A stretch of DNA of 64,000 bases from Streptomyces lienomycini (GTDB lineage: Bacteria > Actinomycetota > Actinomycetes > Streptomycetales > Streptomycetaceae). The notes under the pieces are model-generated. The model saw nothing but the letters and a program-made list of their open reading frames with translations. It had not been told where the DNA came from and made no database searches. Positions 37,715 to 45,431 of the stretch are shown here, piece by piece. Position numbers and translations under genes: made by a program. How positions within the stretch are numbered: position 1 is the first letter of the stretch; each line of letters starts with the position of its first letter. The stretch lies in the NCBI RefSeq assembly GCF_027947595.1, contig NZ_CP116257.1, positions 3,596,001 to 3,660,000 of the forward strand, read 5' to 3'.

Positions 37715-38806
37715 CTATGCGAGGGCCCAGGCCACGTCCCGGAGCAGTGCCTGCCGCCACCCCGCCCGGTCGTGGTCCGACGCGGACCTGGAGACCCGCA
37801 CGGTCGCACCGGCCTGTTCGACCAGGGTCTCCACCAGGGCGCAGTGGGGGAGCATCCGGGTCTCGTGTTCCCCCACGTCGAACGCGATCCGCAGGCCGGA
37901 CAGATCCGGACGCGCGCGCAGGCGTGCCGCGAGGGCACCGCCGACCGGGCCACCCAGCGGGTCCGCGGGGTCCGCGGCGTCGGGCGTCCACCACAGTGAG
38001 GCCGACTGGCAGGCGACGCGCGACACCCACTCGGGGAACTCCAGCGCCGCGTACAGCGCGCTCAGACCGCCGAGGCTCTGTCCCGCGACCACCAGCCGGT
38101 CCGGTTCGGCGCGTACCCCGCTCCGGGCCACCAGCGGCAGCAACTCGTCGCGCACCGCCTCCCACAGCGCGGGCCGGCACGTGAACTCCGCCTCCCGGTC
38201 CCTGGTGGGGAGGAACACGAGAGTGACCGCGGGCGCCTCGCCGCTCGCGAAGGCGGAGTCGAAGGCGGCCGTCGCCGGATGCAGGTACAGCCAGTCGTCC
38301 CCGTCGAGCAGCAGGACCACCGGCCCGCCCCCGCCCACCGGATGGACCCGCACGGTGCGCCGCCCGCCGAGCCGCTCGCTCGTCCAGCGCAGCCGGGTAC
38401 GGGGCAGGGGCAGGACGTCGGCGGCGTCGACCGGGGGCCAGTGCGGCTGGGCGGGGGCGTCCGGGGTGGCGGCGATGGACAGGTCGCCGCCCGCGCCGAC
38501 GGGGTTGAGGGGGTCGGCGTACGCCGTGTCGCCCACGAGGAACCGGTACGTCACCCGCAGGCGTGCCGGCATGCTCACCTCGGCGTACCAGCAGTCCGTG
38601 TCGCCCCACCGCCGCATCGGCACCGGTGCCGACCAGCTCTCGAAGACGATGTTCGCCGCACGCGCTCCGCGCCGCAGGAACAGGGTCGTCCACCCGTCGC
38701 CGTCGGGCAGCGGCACGGGCGACGTCGCGGCGGCCCAGAAGGCGTCGGTGCCGGGCTCTCCGGTCAGTCCGAACGCGGCGAACGTGTCCGCCCCCGCCCG
38801 CCTCAT
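37715..38806 (-). CDS. cchJ: Siderophore esterase (Fes/IroE-like)
   Basis: A 363-residue alpha/beta hydrolase of the enterochelin-esterase family. An N-terminal beta-sandwich (about 1-140, PMRRWGDTDCWYAEV and VTYRFLVGD) precedes the catalytic domain with the nucleophile in VVAGQSLGGLSAL and an Asp/His pair near the C-terminus (FDVGEHE, SASDHDRAGW). ATG 38806 follows AAGGAG; no signal peptide is seen, so it acts in the cytoplasm. It may release the peptide from the thioesterase-less NRPS or cleave the ferric complex after uptake. It is divergent from the MbtH gene with an iron box between. Confidence 0.88.
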   Translation of the reverse strand: MRRAGADTFAAFGLTGEPGTDAFWAAATSPVPLPDGDGWTTLFLRRGARAANIVFESWSAPVPMRRWGDTDCWYAEVSMPARLRVTYRFLVGDTAYADPLNPVGAGGDLSIAATPDAPAQPHWPPVDAADVLPLPRTRLRWTSERLGGRRTVRVHPVGGGGPVVLLLDGDDWLYLHPATAAFDSAFASGEAPAVTLVFLPTRDREAEFTCRPALWEAVRDELLPLVARSGVRAEPDRLVVAGQSLGGLSALYAALEFPEWVSRVACQSASLWWTPDAADPADPLGGPVGGALAARLRARPDLSGLRIAFDVGEHETRMLPHCALVETLVEQAGATVRVSRSASDHDRAGWRQALLRDVAWALA

Positions 38807-38855
38807 GAACGGCTCCTTGTGGAGCGGAAATCCGGAAGGCTAAGCTCATCGCACA

Positions 38856-38874
38856 TTAGGCGAGCCTAACCTAA
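38856..38874. promoter_or_regulatory. Iron box shared by cchJ and the MbtH gene
   Basis: TTAGGCGAGCCTAACCTAA matches the 19-bp iron box closely. It lies between the divergent cchJ (50 bp away) and MbtH-like gene (20 bp away) and can repress both. Confidence 0.85.
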
Positions 38875-38894
38875 TCCATCGGGAGGTATCGGGT

Positions 38895-39107
38895 ATGAGC
38901 ACCAACCCCTTCGACGACGCCGACGGTCGGTTCCTCGTCCTGGTGAACGACGAGGGACAGCACTCGCTCTGGCCGTCCTTCGCAGCGGTCCCCGGAGGAT
39001 GGACGACCGTCTTCGAGGAGAACACCCGGGACGCCTGCCTGGCGTACGTCGAGGCCAACTGGACCGACCTGCGCCCGCGTTCGCCGGCCGGATCCGCGGA
39101 CGCCTGA
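38895..39107 (+). CDS. cchK: MbtH-like protein
   Basis: A 70-residue MbtH-family protein. The family core is complete: [20 protein letters not shown], and [11 protein letters not shown], with the two structural Trp residues and the conserved NWTDLRP end. GGGAGG precedes ATG 38895. MbtH proteins bind and activate NRPS adenylation domains, so it is expected to assist CchH. The symbol follows the usual naming of the last gene of the coelichelin cluster; some sources leave it unnamed. Confidence 0.93.
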   Translation: MSTNPFDDADGRFLVLVNDEGQHSLWPSFAAVPGGWTTVFEENTRDACLAYVEANWTDLRPRSPAGSADA

Positions 39108-39121
39108 CCCCCGGACCCCGA

Positions 39122-39140
39122 CGCCCGCCGTACGGGCGGG
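39122..39140 (+). terminator. Hairpin after the MbtH gene
   Basis: CGCCCGCCGTACGGGCGGG can fold with CCCGCC/GGCGGG or CGCCCG/CGGGCG stems, 15 bp after the MbtH stop. The stem is short, so confidence is modest. Confidence 0.5.
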
Positions 39141-39224
39141 AAATCGGTCGCGCTCGCGGGACTCGAGTCGTTAGCCTGCGCCGGAGTGCCCTGCGCTGCG
39201 GGCGCACCGCGAAAGGAGCGGGGC

Positions 39225-39944
39225 ATGGAGATCGAGGGCGTGCGGACCGACCGGTTGGGCCTGCTGCTGGACCAGTTCGACCAGGCCAGGGAGATGGCCC
39301 AGGTGCGCCTGGCGGGGCTGGGTGACGAGGAGTTCCTGTGGGAGCCGGTGGCCGGGTGCTGGTCGATCCGGCGCCGGGGCGAAGCGGTGACGCCCAGGGC
39401 GTACGGGCCGGGCGAGTGGGTGATCGACAAGGGCGCCCCGGACATCCCGGCGAGCGAGTACGCGGAGGTCGCCCGGCAGGCCGCGAGCGGAATGCCGGTC
39501 GCCAAGATCGCCGACGACTGGAGTGTGGGCGTCGAGCGGGTCGAAGAGGTCCTCGCCCACACCGGTCCGCCGGAGCCCGACGCGACACCGGTCACCACCA
39601 TCGCCTGGCGGCTGGCGCACCTGCACTCGTGCTTCGCGGGCCAGTGGGAGTGGACCTTCGGTGAACGGCGGCGCGACCCGAGGGAACTGGTCGACTTCAC
39701 TCCGTCCGCCGCCCTGGCGCTCGAACGGTTCTGGGCGCTGATCGACCGCTGGCGCGAGGACGTCGCCACCGTCACCGAGGAGCAGCTCGACACCGTCGGC
39801 TTCTCCCAGTACCCGTACGGCTCCGATCCCGACGACCCCTACGTCGGCGTCGTGGCCGGGGACAACCTCGAGTTCATCCACCACATGGCCGAGATCGCGC
39901 TCCTGCGCGACCTGTGGCGGGCCCGCCCCGGCACCGCCGGGTAG
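39225..39944 (+). CDS. DinB-superfamily protein
   Basis: A 239-residue cytosolic protein; AAAGGAG precedes ATG 39225. It has the DinB four-helix look: an N-terminal LLLDQFDQAREMAQ helix, a WxxIR loop, a middle helix with a His pair (LAHLHSCFAGQWEW) and a C-terminal helix with EFIHHMAEIALLRDLW. The three His sites could bind a divalent metal. An insert at about 85-115 (GMPVAKIADDWSVGVERVEE) is unusual. DinB proteins include thiol-dependent metalloenzymes such as the mycothiol transferases; this one is not assigned a reaction. It is outside the iron regulon. Confidence 0.7.
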   Translation: MEIEGVRTDRLGLLLDQFDQAREMAQVRLAGLGDEEFLWEPVAGCWSIRRRGEAVTPRAYGPGEWVIDKGAPDIPASEYAEVARQAASGMPVAKIADDWSVGVERVEEVLAHTGPPEPDATPVTTIAWRLAHLHSCFAGQWEWTFGERRRDPRELVDFTPSAALALERFWALIDRWREDVATVTEEQLDTVGFSQYPYGSDPDDPYVGVVAGDNLEFIHHMAEIALLRDLWRARPGTAG

Positions 39945-39956
39945 GCCCGCCGGACC

Positions 39957-40205
39957 CGCGCCCGCCTCTCGTGCCTCGGTGTCGAACCGGGCCCGGCCGC
40001 GCCATGACGTCTTCGGCGAGCCGGGTGAGGAGGCGGGTGAGGCCGTCGCGGTCCGGCCGCGGACAGTCGGCCTGCCCGCTTCGGTCGGCGCGATGACGCT
40101 CGCGCGGCGGTCGTGGGCGTCGGCGACTCGCCGTACGAGACCGCGCTTCTCCGGCGCCTGTACCTGTCGGGTGACGTGCGGAACCGTCACCTGGCGACGC
40201 CGGGC
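39957..40205 (-). pseudogene. MarR-family regulator relic with frameshifts
   Basis: One minus-strand frame encodes VTVPHVTRQVQAPEKRGLVR followed by RRASVIAPTEAGR, the recognition helix and wing of a MarR winged helix. The continuation is then found in a second frame as DGLTRLLTRLAEDVMA, and finally RFDTEAREAG is back in the first frame. The N-terminal helices are missing. This needs at least two frameshifts plus a 5' deletion, so the gene is dead. It lies between the DinB gene and the TetR gene. Confidence 0.65.
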
Positions 40206-40236
40206 GGCTGCCCCGGTGGAGCGGCCGCCGCGGGCC

Positions 40237-40854
40237 TCAGCCGCGAGAACCGTCCGCCGCCGTGTCCGAAGCGCCCTCCTGGGCCCGCCAGCCGTCCAGG
40301 AGCAGGTCGAACACCGTCTCCACGGTCGCCCGCGGATCGTGCCGCCCCGTGGTGAGGGCGGGTACCTCCAGCGCGAACCGCGCCAGCGCCGCGCACGCCG
40401 GGTCGTCCGGCTCACGACCCAGCTCCGCCGCGACGACCGCGCTCAGGGTGCCGGCGTGTCGCATCCACATCCGCTCCCCGTACTCGCGGAGCGCCGGCGT
40501 GTCGTTGACCAGAGCGGTGAATCGCTCCCGGCGCGGATCGGTGGCGATCGGCACCCAGGACTCCAGGGCGTGCGCCCGGAGCGCCTCGACCACACCGAGC
40601 CCCTCGGGCCGTTCCCGGACGGCGGCGGTCAGTGCGGCGTCGACGTCGTCCTCACGGTCGAAGACCAGCGCCTCCTTGCTCGGAAAGTGCGCGAAGAGGG
40701 TCGTCGTCGACACATCGGCCCTGTCCGCGACGTCACGGACGCTGACCCGGTCGAATCCGTGCTCGAGGAAGAGCTCCAGGGCGGCATCGGCGATGGCCTG
40801 CCTGGTCGCCGCCTTCTTGCGCTCGCGGCGGCCGGGGCTGGGGGAGTCGGGCAT
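40237..40854 (-). CDS. TetR-family transcriptional regulator
   Basis: A 205-residue repressor. The N-terminal helix-turn-helix (about residues 15-62) reads AIADAALELFLEHGFDRVSV and then ADVSTTTLFAHFPSKEAL, canonical for TetR proteins. The C-terminal ligand domain is all-helical. It is divergent from the FAD monooxygenase gene, and the 166-bp gap between them holds several AGAAAC-type repeats, so it most likely represses that monooxygenase and itself until a ligand binds. Confidence 0.9.
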   Translation of the reverse strand: MPDSPSPGRRERKKAATRQAIADAALELFLEHGFDRVSVRDVADRADVSTTTLFAHFPSKEALVFDREDDVDAALTAAVRERPEGLGVVEALRAHALESWVPIATDPRRERFTALVNDTPALREYGERMWMRHAGTLSAVVAAELGREPDDPACAALARFALEVPALTTGRHDPRATVETVFDLLLDGWRAQEGASDTAADGSRG

Positions 40855-40886
40855 GGCCTCACCCTAACGCACGGCTGGAACGACAC

Positions 40887-40962
40887 AGAAACTGTAAACG
40901 TGCAGAAACCTGAGCCACGCATAAGACTGAGTCAGTCAGAAACTGGAACAGTTGCAGTTTCT
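40887..40962. promoter_or_regulatory. TetR-type operator cluster
   Basis: AGAAACTG occurs at 40887-40894 and 40938-40945, GCAGAAAC at 40902-40909, and the inverse CAGTTTCT at 40955-40962. The pair at 40938-40962 makes an inverted repeat with a 9-base spacer. Inside it AACTG-GAA-CAGTT (40941-40953) is a second dyad. The local AT content is far above the surroundings. Confidence 0.65.
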
Positions 40963-41020
40963 CACTCACTTCTGCTTTGGTGGGTCCTGCGGGGGATCCC
41001 ATCGACGGAAGGAAGCCACC

Positions 41021-42205
41021 GTGAACCCACCCACGCCCTCGGGCGCCCGGATCAGCATCATCGGCGCGGGCCCCGGAGGACTCACCTGTGCGCGAGTCCT
41101 GCACCGGCACGGCATCGCGGCGACGGTGTACGACCGCGACCCGGACGCGGACGCACGCGATCAGGGCGGCTCGCTCGACCTGCACGAGGAGGACGGTCAG
41201 CTCGCGCTGGGCGAAGCGGGCCTGCTGGAGGAGTTCTTCGAGCTGGCCAGGTGCGAGAGCCAGGAGGAACGCCGCATCGACCCCGCGGGCCGCGTCCTCG
41301 CCCACCGGCTGCCGGGCGAGGGCGAGACGGCCCGCCCCGAGATCGACCGCGGTCAGCTCCGGGAGCTCCTGCTGCGCTCGCTCGACCCCGGGACGGTCCG
41401 CTGGGGGCACACCCTGGAGTCGGTGAGCGGGCCGGCCGACGGACCCCGGACACTGACGTTCGCCGACGGGAGCACCGTGGAGACGGACCTGGTGATCGGA
41501 GCGGACGGCGCCTTCTCCCGCGTCCGCCCGGCGGTGTCCGACGCCGTGCCGCGGTACACCGGGGTCGGCTTCCTCGAGGCGTGGTTCGACGACATGGAGT
41601 CGGCACACCCGGAACTCTCCGCACTGGTGGGCCGGGGCAGCGCCCACGTGGCCGACGGCGAACGGGGTCTCTTCGCGCAGCGCAACAGCGGCGGTCACCT
41701 GCGCGTCTACATCATGCGGCGGGTCCCGCTCGACTGGATGACGGCGAGCGGTCTTCGCCCGGAGGACACCGCCGGCATCCGCGCACGTCTCCTCGGCGAG
41801 TACGCGGCCTGGTCACCGCGGACACTCCGGATGATCACCGAGAACGACGGTCCCTACGTCGACCGCCCCCTCTACGCCCTGCCCGCGCCGCACACCTGGC
41901 AGCACACGCCCGGCGTGACCCTCCTGGGAGACGCCGCACATCTCATGCCCCCGCTCGGCGTCGGCGTCAACCTCGCCATGCTCGACGCCGCGGAACTCGC
42001 GCTCGCCCTCGCCGGCTCCGCCACCGTCGACGACGCCCTGCGCACCTACGAGGAGACGATGCTGCCGCGCTCGGCGCGCTACGCCGAGATGCTCGACGGC
42101 GGCGCCGGGTTCCTGCTGGAGGAGCCGGACGCCGGCGAACTCGCGCGGTTCGGTGAGCCGGGGCGGGGCCCCGGGCACGGGGAGCAGGGCATACCCGGCC
42201 AGTAG
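41021..42205 (+). CDS. FAD-dependent monooxygenase, TetX-like
   Basis: A 394-residue class A flavoprotein monooxygenase. The Rossmann motif IIGAGPGGLTCARVL is at the N-terminus, the DG motif is VIGADGAFSRVRP, and the GD motif is LLGDAAHLMPPLGVGVNLAM. GTG 41021 follows GGAAGGAAG. Length and the GGSLDLHEEDGQ segment match the TetX / tetracycline-hydroxylase group, which also includes many hydroxylases of aromatic or polyketide substrates. Whether it inactivates a drug is unknown. The divergent TetR gene and operator repeats suggest that a small aromatic inducer controls it. Confidence 0.85.
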   Translation: MNPPTPSGARISIIGAGPGGLTCARVLHRHGIAATVYDRDPDADARDQGGSLDLHEEDGQLALGEAGLLEEFFELARCESQEERRIDPAGRVLAHRLPGEGETARPEIDRGQLRELLLRSLDPGTVRWGHTLESVSGPADGPRTLTFADGSTVETDLVIGADGAFSRVRPAVSDAVPRYTGVGFLEAWFDDMESAHPELSALVGRGSAHVADGERGLFAQRNSGGHLRVYIMRRVPLDWMTASGLRPEDTAGIRARLLGEYAAWSPRTLRMITENDGPYVDRPLYALPAPHTWQHTPGVTLLGDAAHLMPPLGVGVNLAMLDAAELALALAGSATVDDALRTYEETMLPRSARYAEMLDGGAGFLLEEPDAGELARFGEPGRGPGHGEQGIPGQ

Positions 42206-42256
42206 GTTCGTGCCGTGGCCGCGCTCGTACCGTTCGTGATCCGGCCGCCGAACCGG

Positions 42257-42308
42257 CCGCGGGCCCCCTCGCGACCGGCGGAACCGGTGAGCACGAGGGG
42301 GCCCGCGG
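42257..42308. terminator. Bidirectional terminator
   Basis: CCGCGGGCCCCCTCG and CGAGGGGGCCCGCGG form a perfect 15-bp stem; ACCGG/CCGGT in the loop can add an inner stem. It sits between the convergent FAD monooxygenase and chitinase genes. Confidence 0.85.
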
Positions 42309-42333
42309 TGGGGCCGTGGTGTGAGCCGGGGCG

Positions 42334-43068
42334 CTAGCAGCTCAGGTTGTCGCCGGGCTCGACGCCCAGGACCTCGGCGAAGCGCTCGTAGCTGTCGATC
42401 CGGCTCTGGACCTGCGCGGGATTGCCCCCGTCGCACTCCAGGCTGCCGTTGATGGCGCGGATGGTCTCACCGAATCCGGCGCCGTTGACCATGGCGTCGT
42501 GCGGGGTCATGGTGCCCGGCCCGTTCTGGGTGTTCCAGTACCACAGACCCGTCTTCCAGGCGACGGCCGAGTCGTTCTGGACCAGGTCGGGGTTGCCCAG
42601 CAGGTCGATGCCGAGCGCGTCTCCGGCCGCCTTGTAGTTGAAGTTCCAGCTGAGCTGGACCGGCCCGCGCCCGTAGTACTTGTCGTTGCCGGCCGGACAG
42701 CCGTACGGCTGGGTGGCGTCGCAGTAGTGCGGGTAGTTGGCGGTGTTCTGCTCGACCACGTGGACCAGACCGCCGGTCTCGTGGCTGACGTTGGCCAGGA
42801 AGGCGGCGGCCTCCTGCTTCTTCACCGTGTCGCTGCCGGTGTTGGAGAAGCCGGGGTAGGCGCTGAGCGCCGCGGTGAGACCGCTGTAGGTGTAGAAGGA
42901 GTTCCTGTTCGGGAACATCTGGTCGAACTGGCCCTCGCCGACGACGAACTCGGCGGCGACGGTACGGGTGCCGGGTTTCTGGGCGACGGCCGACGGCGCC
43001 GTGGTCAGAGTGCACAGGACGGCGGCCGCGCCGGTGGCGGCCAGCAGTGCGAGTTTGCGGTGCTGCAC
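42334..43068 (-). CDS. Secreted GH19 chitinase
   Basis: A 244-residue exported chitinase without a carbohydrate-binding module. The signal peptide is residues about 1-32 (LALLAATGAAAVL to SAVAQ). The GH19 catalytic core follows: FPNRNSFYTYSGLTAALSAY, the catalytic Glu in NVSHETGGLVHVVE, YYGRGPVQLSWNFNY and the family Trp/Asn cleft motif AVAWKTGLWYWN. GTG 43068 was chosen because AGGAG precedes it and the mature start fits. It cleaves chitin beta-1,4 links with inversion. The chitin LPMO gene lies directly upstream on the same strand. Confidence 0.92.
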   Translation of the reverse strand: MQHRKLALLAATGAAAVLCTLTTAPSAVAQKPGTRTVAAEFVVGEGQFDQMFPNRNSFYTYSGLTAALSAYPGFSNTGSDTVKKQEAAAFLANVSHETGGLVHVVEQNTANYPHYCDATQPYGCPAGNDKYYGRGPVQLSWNFNYKAAGDALGIDLLGNPDLVQNDSAVAWKTGLWYWNTQNGPGTMTPHDAMVNGAGFGETIRAINGSLECDGGNPAQVQSRIDSYERFAEVLGVEPGDNLSC

Positions 43069-43183
43069 GGTATCGACTCCTGCTCGGTGGGAGGGACGGG
43101 CGCGGAGAGGGAAGGAGCGGAAGAGGAGCGGCCGCGGCACCCGGACGGGCCCGCGACCGACCCCTTGCGCTCCGACCGGGCCG

Positions 43184-43702
43184 TCAGCCCCCGACGTTGA
43201 CGTCGATACAGGCGTAGAACGCGTTGTCCGTGTCGGCGACGTTCCACACGGCGAGGACCTTCTGCTGCCCGGTGAGTCCGCCGAAGTCGACCTGGTGGTT
43301 CACCACCGCGCCCGGCTTCGCGCCGCCGTCGTCGAACAGCGCGATCCGCTGACCGCCGACGTAGTACTCCCAGGTGCTGGTGGCGTGCTGCGCGGTGAGC
43401 TGCCACGAGAACGTCGTGTTCTTCGACACCGGGGTGACGGTCCAGCCCCTGCTGTCGTCGTCCAGTTCGGCGAAGCGGCTGTTGCCACCGCTGCAACTGG
43501 TCAGTCCCTTGGGGCCTTCGACGCTCTGGGGCTCGTACGTGATGTCGCCGCAGGACACCGTGCCCGCGGCGCACTGGGCCTGGCGGCTGGGCGGGTCGGA
43601 GATGTAGCCGTGTGCGCTCGCCGAGGAGGCGGGAAGGCTCACGGCGACCACGGGGGCGAGCACCGCGCCGATCAGGGCAGCGGTCTTCCGACGTGCGTGC
43701 AT
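43184..43702 (-). CDS. AA10 lytic polysaccharide monooxygenase (chitin-binding protein)
   Basis: A 172-residue secreted copper enzyme. The signal peptide ends ASSASA, leaving His1 of HGYISDPPSRQAQC as the N-terminal copper ligand of the histidine brace. The second copper His is in LTAQHATSTWEYY, and the axial aromatic region is DNAFYACIDVNVGG. It is a single AA10 domain of short length, as in the small Streptomyces chitin-binding proteins. AAGGAG precedes ATG 43702. It opens crystalline chitin by oxidation and so assists the GH19 chitinase encoded next to it. A DasR-type site lies upstream. Confidence 0.93.
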   Translation of the reverse strand: MHARRKTAALIGAVLAPVVAVSLPASSASAHGYISDPPSRQAQCAAGTVSCGDITYEPQSVEGPKGLTSCSGGNSRFAELDDDSRGWTVTPVSKNTTFSWQLTAQHATSTWEYYVGGQRIALFDDGGAKPGAVVNHQVDFGGLTGQQKVLAVWNVADTDNAFYACIDVNVGG

Positions 43703-43886
43703 GGGGAACTCCTTCACATCCGGCCGTTCCGGGGCGCGCGCGGTCAGATGTGGGGGTGACCGGGCACGCCGAGTACGGCCTCTCGTGGGTGGGGCCAGGA
43801 GGCGCGAAGGTGACGCGCACTCGCCGTCCTCGCAGGGGAGTGGGACCCCGGCAAGGCTCAACTCCGCAAACGGAGCGGCGAGTTCT

Positions 43887-43902
43887 GTTGGACTAGACCA
43901 TA
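43887..43902. promoter_or_regulatory. DasR-responsive element (dre-like)
   Basis: GTTGGACTAGACCATA matches the Streptomyces DasR site ACTGGTCTAGACCAGT at the core TGG-N-CTAGACCA. It lies 185 bp upstream of the LPMO gene. DasR represses chitin-use genes until glucosamine-6-phosphate rises, which fits the LPMO and chitinase genes. Confidence 0.75.
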
Positions 43903-43964
43903 CAAGCGGTCGACGTGACCGTGTCAAGAGTGTGGGCTGGACGCCCCCGCGCCGGAGATGTGTA

Positions 43965-43985
43965 CTATGCATATATAGTGCATAG
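43965..43985. promoter_or_regulatory. Inverted repeat upstream of the SDR gene
   Basis: CTATGCA and TGCATAG are perfect 7-bp arms around TATATAG, and a further TGCATATG follows at 43986-43993. The run is very AT-rich for this genome and sits about 90 bp before the SDR start. It is a likely operator, perhaps for the MarR-type regulator encoded beyond the SDR gene. Confidence 0.6.
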
Positions 43986-44072
43986 TGCATATGGCGTGGT
44001 CACCACGGCGCCAGAACGGCTCGGAGGACCGGAGCGGTCCGTGTCCCGGGCGCTCACGAGAGGAGACGGCCC

Positions 44073-44828
44073 ATGAGTTCACTCGGCCTGCAGGGGAAGT
44101 CGGCCATTGTCACCGGGGGTGCCTCCGGCATCGGCGGGGCCATCACCAGGCTGTTCGTCGCGCGCGGCGCCCGGGTCGTCGTCGTCGACCTGCAGCAGGA
44201 GGCGGGCGAGGCCCTCGCCCGTGAACTGGGCGAGTCGGTGGTCTTCCGGCACGGCGACGTCTCCGACCGGGCCGTGGCCGACCTCGCCGTCACGACGGCC
44301 GTCGAGCACTTCGGGAAGCTCGACGTGCTGGTGAACAACGCGAGCGTGTCGCGTCAGAAGCCGTTCGAGGAGCAGACGGACGACGACTGGGACCTCGCCA
44401 TGAACACCAGCCTGTACGCCACGCGCAACTTCATGCTCGCGGCGCTGCCGGAACTGAAGAGGACCGGCAACGCCTCGGTCGTCAACTTCGGTTCCGGTGC
44501 CGGGCTCGACGGCCAGCCCAACCAGGCCTCGTACGCGGCGACGAAGGAGGCCATCCGCGGCCTGAGCCGTGTCGTGGCGAACGAGTGGGCGCCGCACAAC
44601 ATCCGCGTCAACGTGGTGTGCCCGATGGCGCTCACGGCGGGCGTGGCCCAGTGGGCCGAGGCCCGGCCCGAGCAGTACGCGCAGTCCGCGGCCAAGGTGC
44701 CGCTGGGCCGCTTCGGCGACCCGGACCGCGATGTCGCCCCGATCGTCGCCTTCCTCGCGAGCGACGACGCCCAGTACATGACCGGACAGACCGTCATGGC
44801 CGACGGCGGCGCGATCAAACTGCGCTGA
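44073..44828 (+). CDS. Short-chain dehydrogenase/reductase
   Basis: A 251-residue classical SDR. The NAD(P) motif is TGGASGIGGA, the Asp that prefers NAD(H) is in VVVVDLQ, the stabilising motif is NNAS, and the catalytic Ser (NFGSGAG) and YxxxK (SYAATKEA) are present. GAGGAG precedes ATG 44073. The substrate, an alcohol or ketone, cannot be told. It is convergent with a MarR-type gene and has a strong inverted repeat in its promoter region. Confidence 0.9.
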   Translation: MSSLGLQGKSAIVTGGASGIGGAITRLFVARGARVVVVDLQQEAGEALARELGESVVFRHGDVSDRAVADLAVTTAVEHFGKLDVLVNNASVSRQKPFEEQTDDDWDLAMNTSLYATRNFMLAALPELKRTGNASVVNFGSGAGLDGQPNQASYAATKEAIRGLSRVVANEWAPHNIRVNVVCPMALTAGVAQWAEARPEQYAQSAAKVPLGRFGDPDRDVAPIVAFLASDDAQYMTGQTVMADGGAIKLR

Positions 44829-44836
44829 ACCGCCGC

Positions 44837-45334
44837 TCAGTCGCCGGCGCCGGGGGGAGGCGTGGCCCCGCCCTCGCGGGACCACGCGAGTCCCTCCAGG
44901 TGCTCGATGCCCTGGTTCAGTTCGATCAGCAGATCCAGGAACTGCTGGGTCCGCGGACCCGCCCACCCGGACGCCTCGACGAGCCGCGCGGTCCCCGCGC
45001 GGCTGATGGCCCGGTCCGCCTCCAGCCGCTCCAGGCCGAGCGAGGTGGGCCGGAACTTGCGCGCCATCCCGCCGTCGGGGTCCGCGATGCGCTCCACCAG
45101 GCCGTTGCGGAGCATGGCACTGACCTGGCGGTTGATGGTGGAGACGTCCACCTGGAAGGTGTGCGCCAGTTCCTTGAGCGTGAGCGGCTCGCCGGTCTCC
45201 AGCCGGGTCAGCAGCACGTACGCCGAGCGCTCCAGGCTCTGGCCGATGCGCGGACCCCGCGAGGCGACGAAATGCCGGGAGAGCAGGGTGAGTTCCCGTT
45301 CCAGATCGCTCAGCCGGCGCTCCTGCTCGCTCAT
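44837..45334 (-). CDS. MarR-family transcriptional regulator
   Basis: A 165-residue winged-helix regulator. The recognition helix is in LKELAHTFQVDVSTINRQVS, and the wing is ERIADPDGGMARKFRPTSLG. The N- and C-terminal helices form the dimer arms. ATG 45334 starts a normal-length protein. It is convergent with the SDR gene (8 bp apart) and divergent from the inositol-phosphatase-like gene, with a perfect palindrome between. It probably controls one or both neighbours. Confidence 0.9.
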   Translation of the reverse strand: MSEQERRLSDLERELTLLSRHFVASRGPRIGQSLERSAYVLLTRLETGEPLTLKELAHTFQVDVSTINRQVSAMLRNGLVERIADPDGGMARKFRPTSLGLERLEADRAISRAGTARLVEASGWAGPRTQQFLDLLIELNQGIEHLEGLAWSREGGATPPPGAGD

Positions 45335-45372
45335 GTCCCGGTCCCGTTCCGCCGCCCTTGCCCGTTTGTGCC

Positions 45373-45389
45373 ATGTGTATGGTACACAT
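45373..45389. promoter_or_regulatory. Perfect palindrome in MarR divergent promoter
   Basis: ATGTGTA-TGG-TACACAT has 7-bp perfect arms. It lies 39 bp upstream of the MarR start and 43 bp upstream of the leaderless phosphatase-like gene, a typical place for MarR autorepression. Confidence 0.7.
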
Positions 45390-45431
45390 CACGTCGGTGC
45401 GCGGCGCCTGTCGGCCGCTACCCTGCACATC

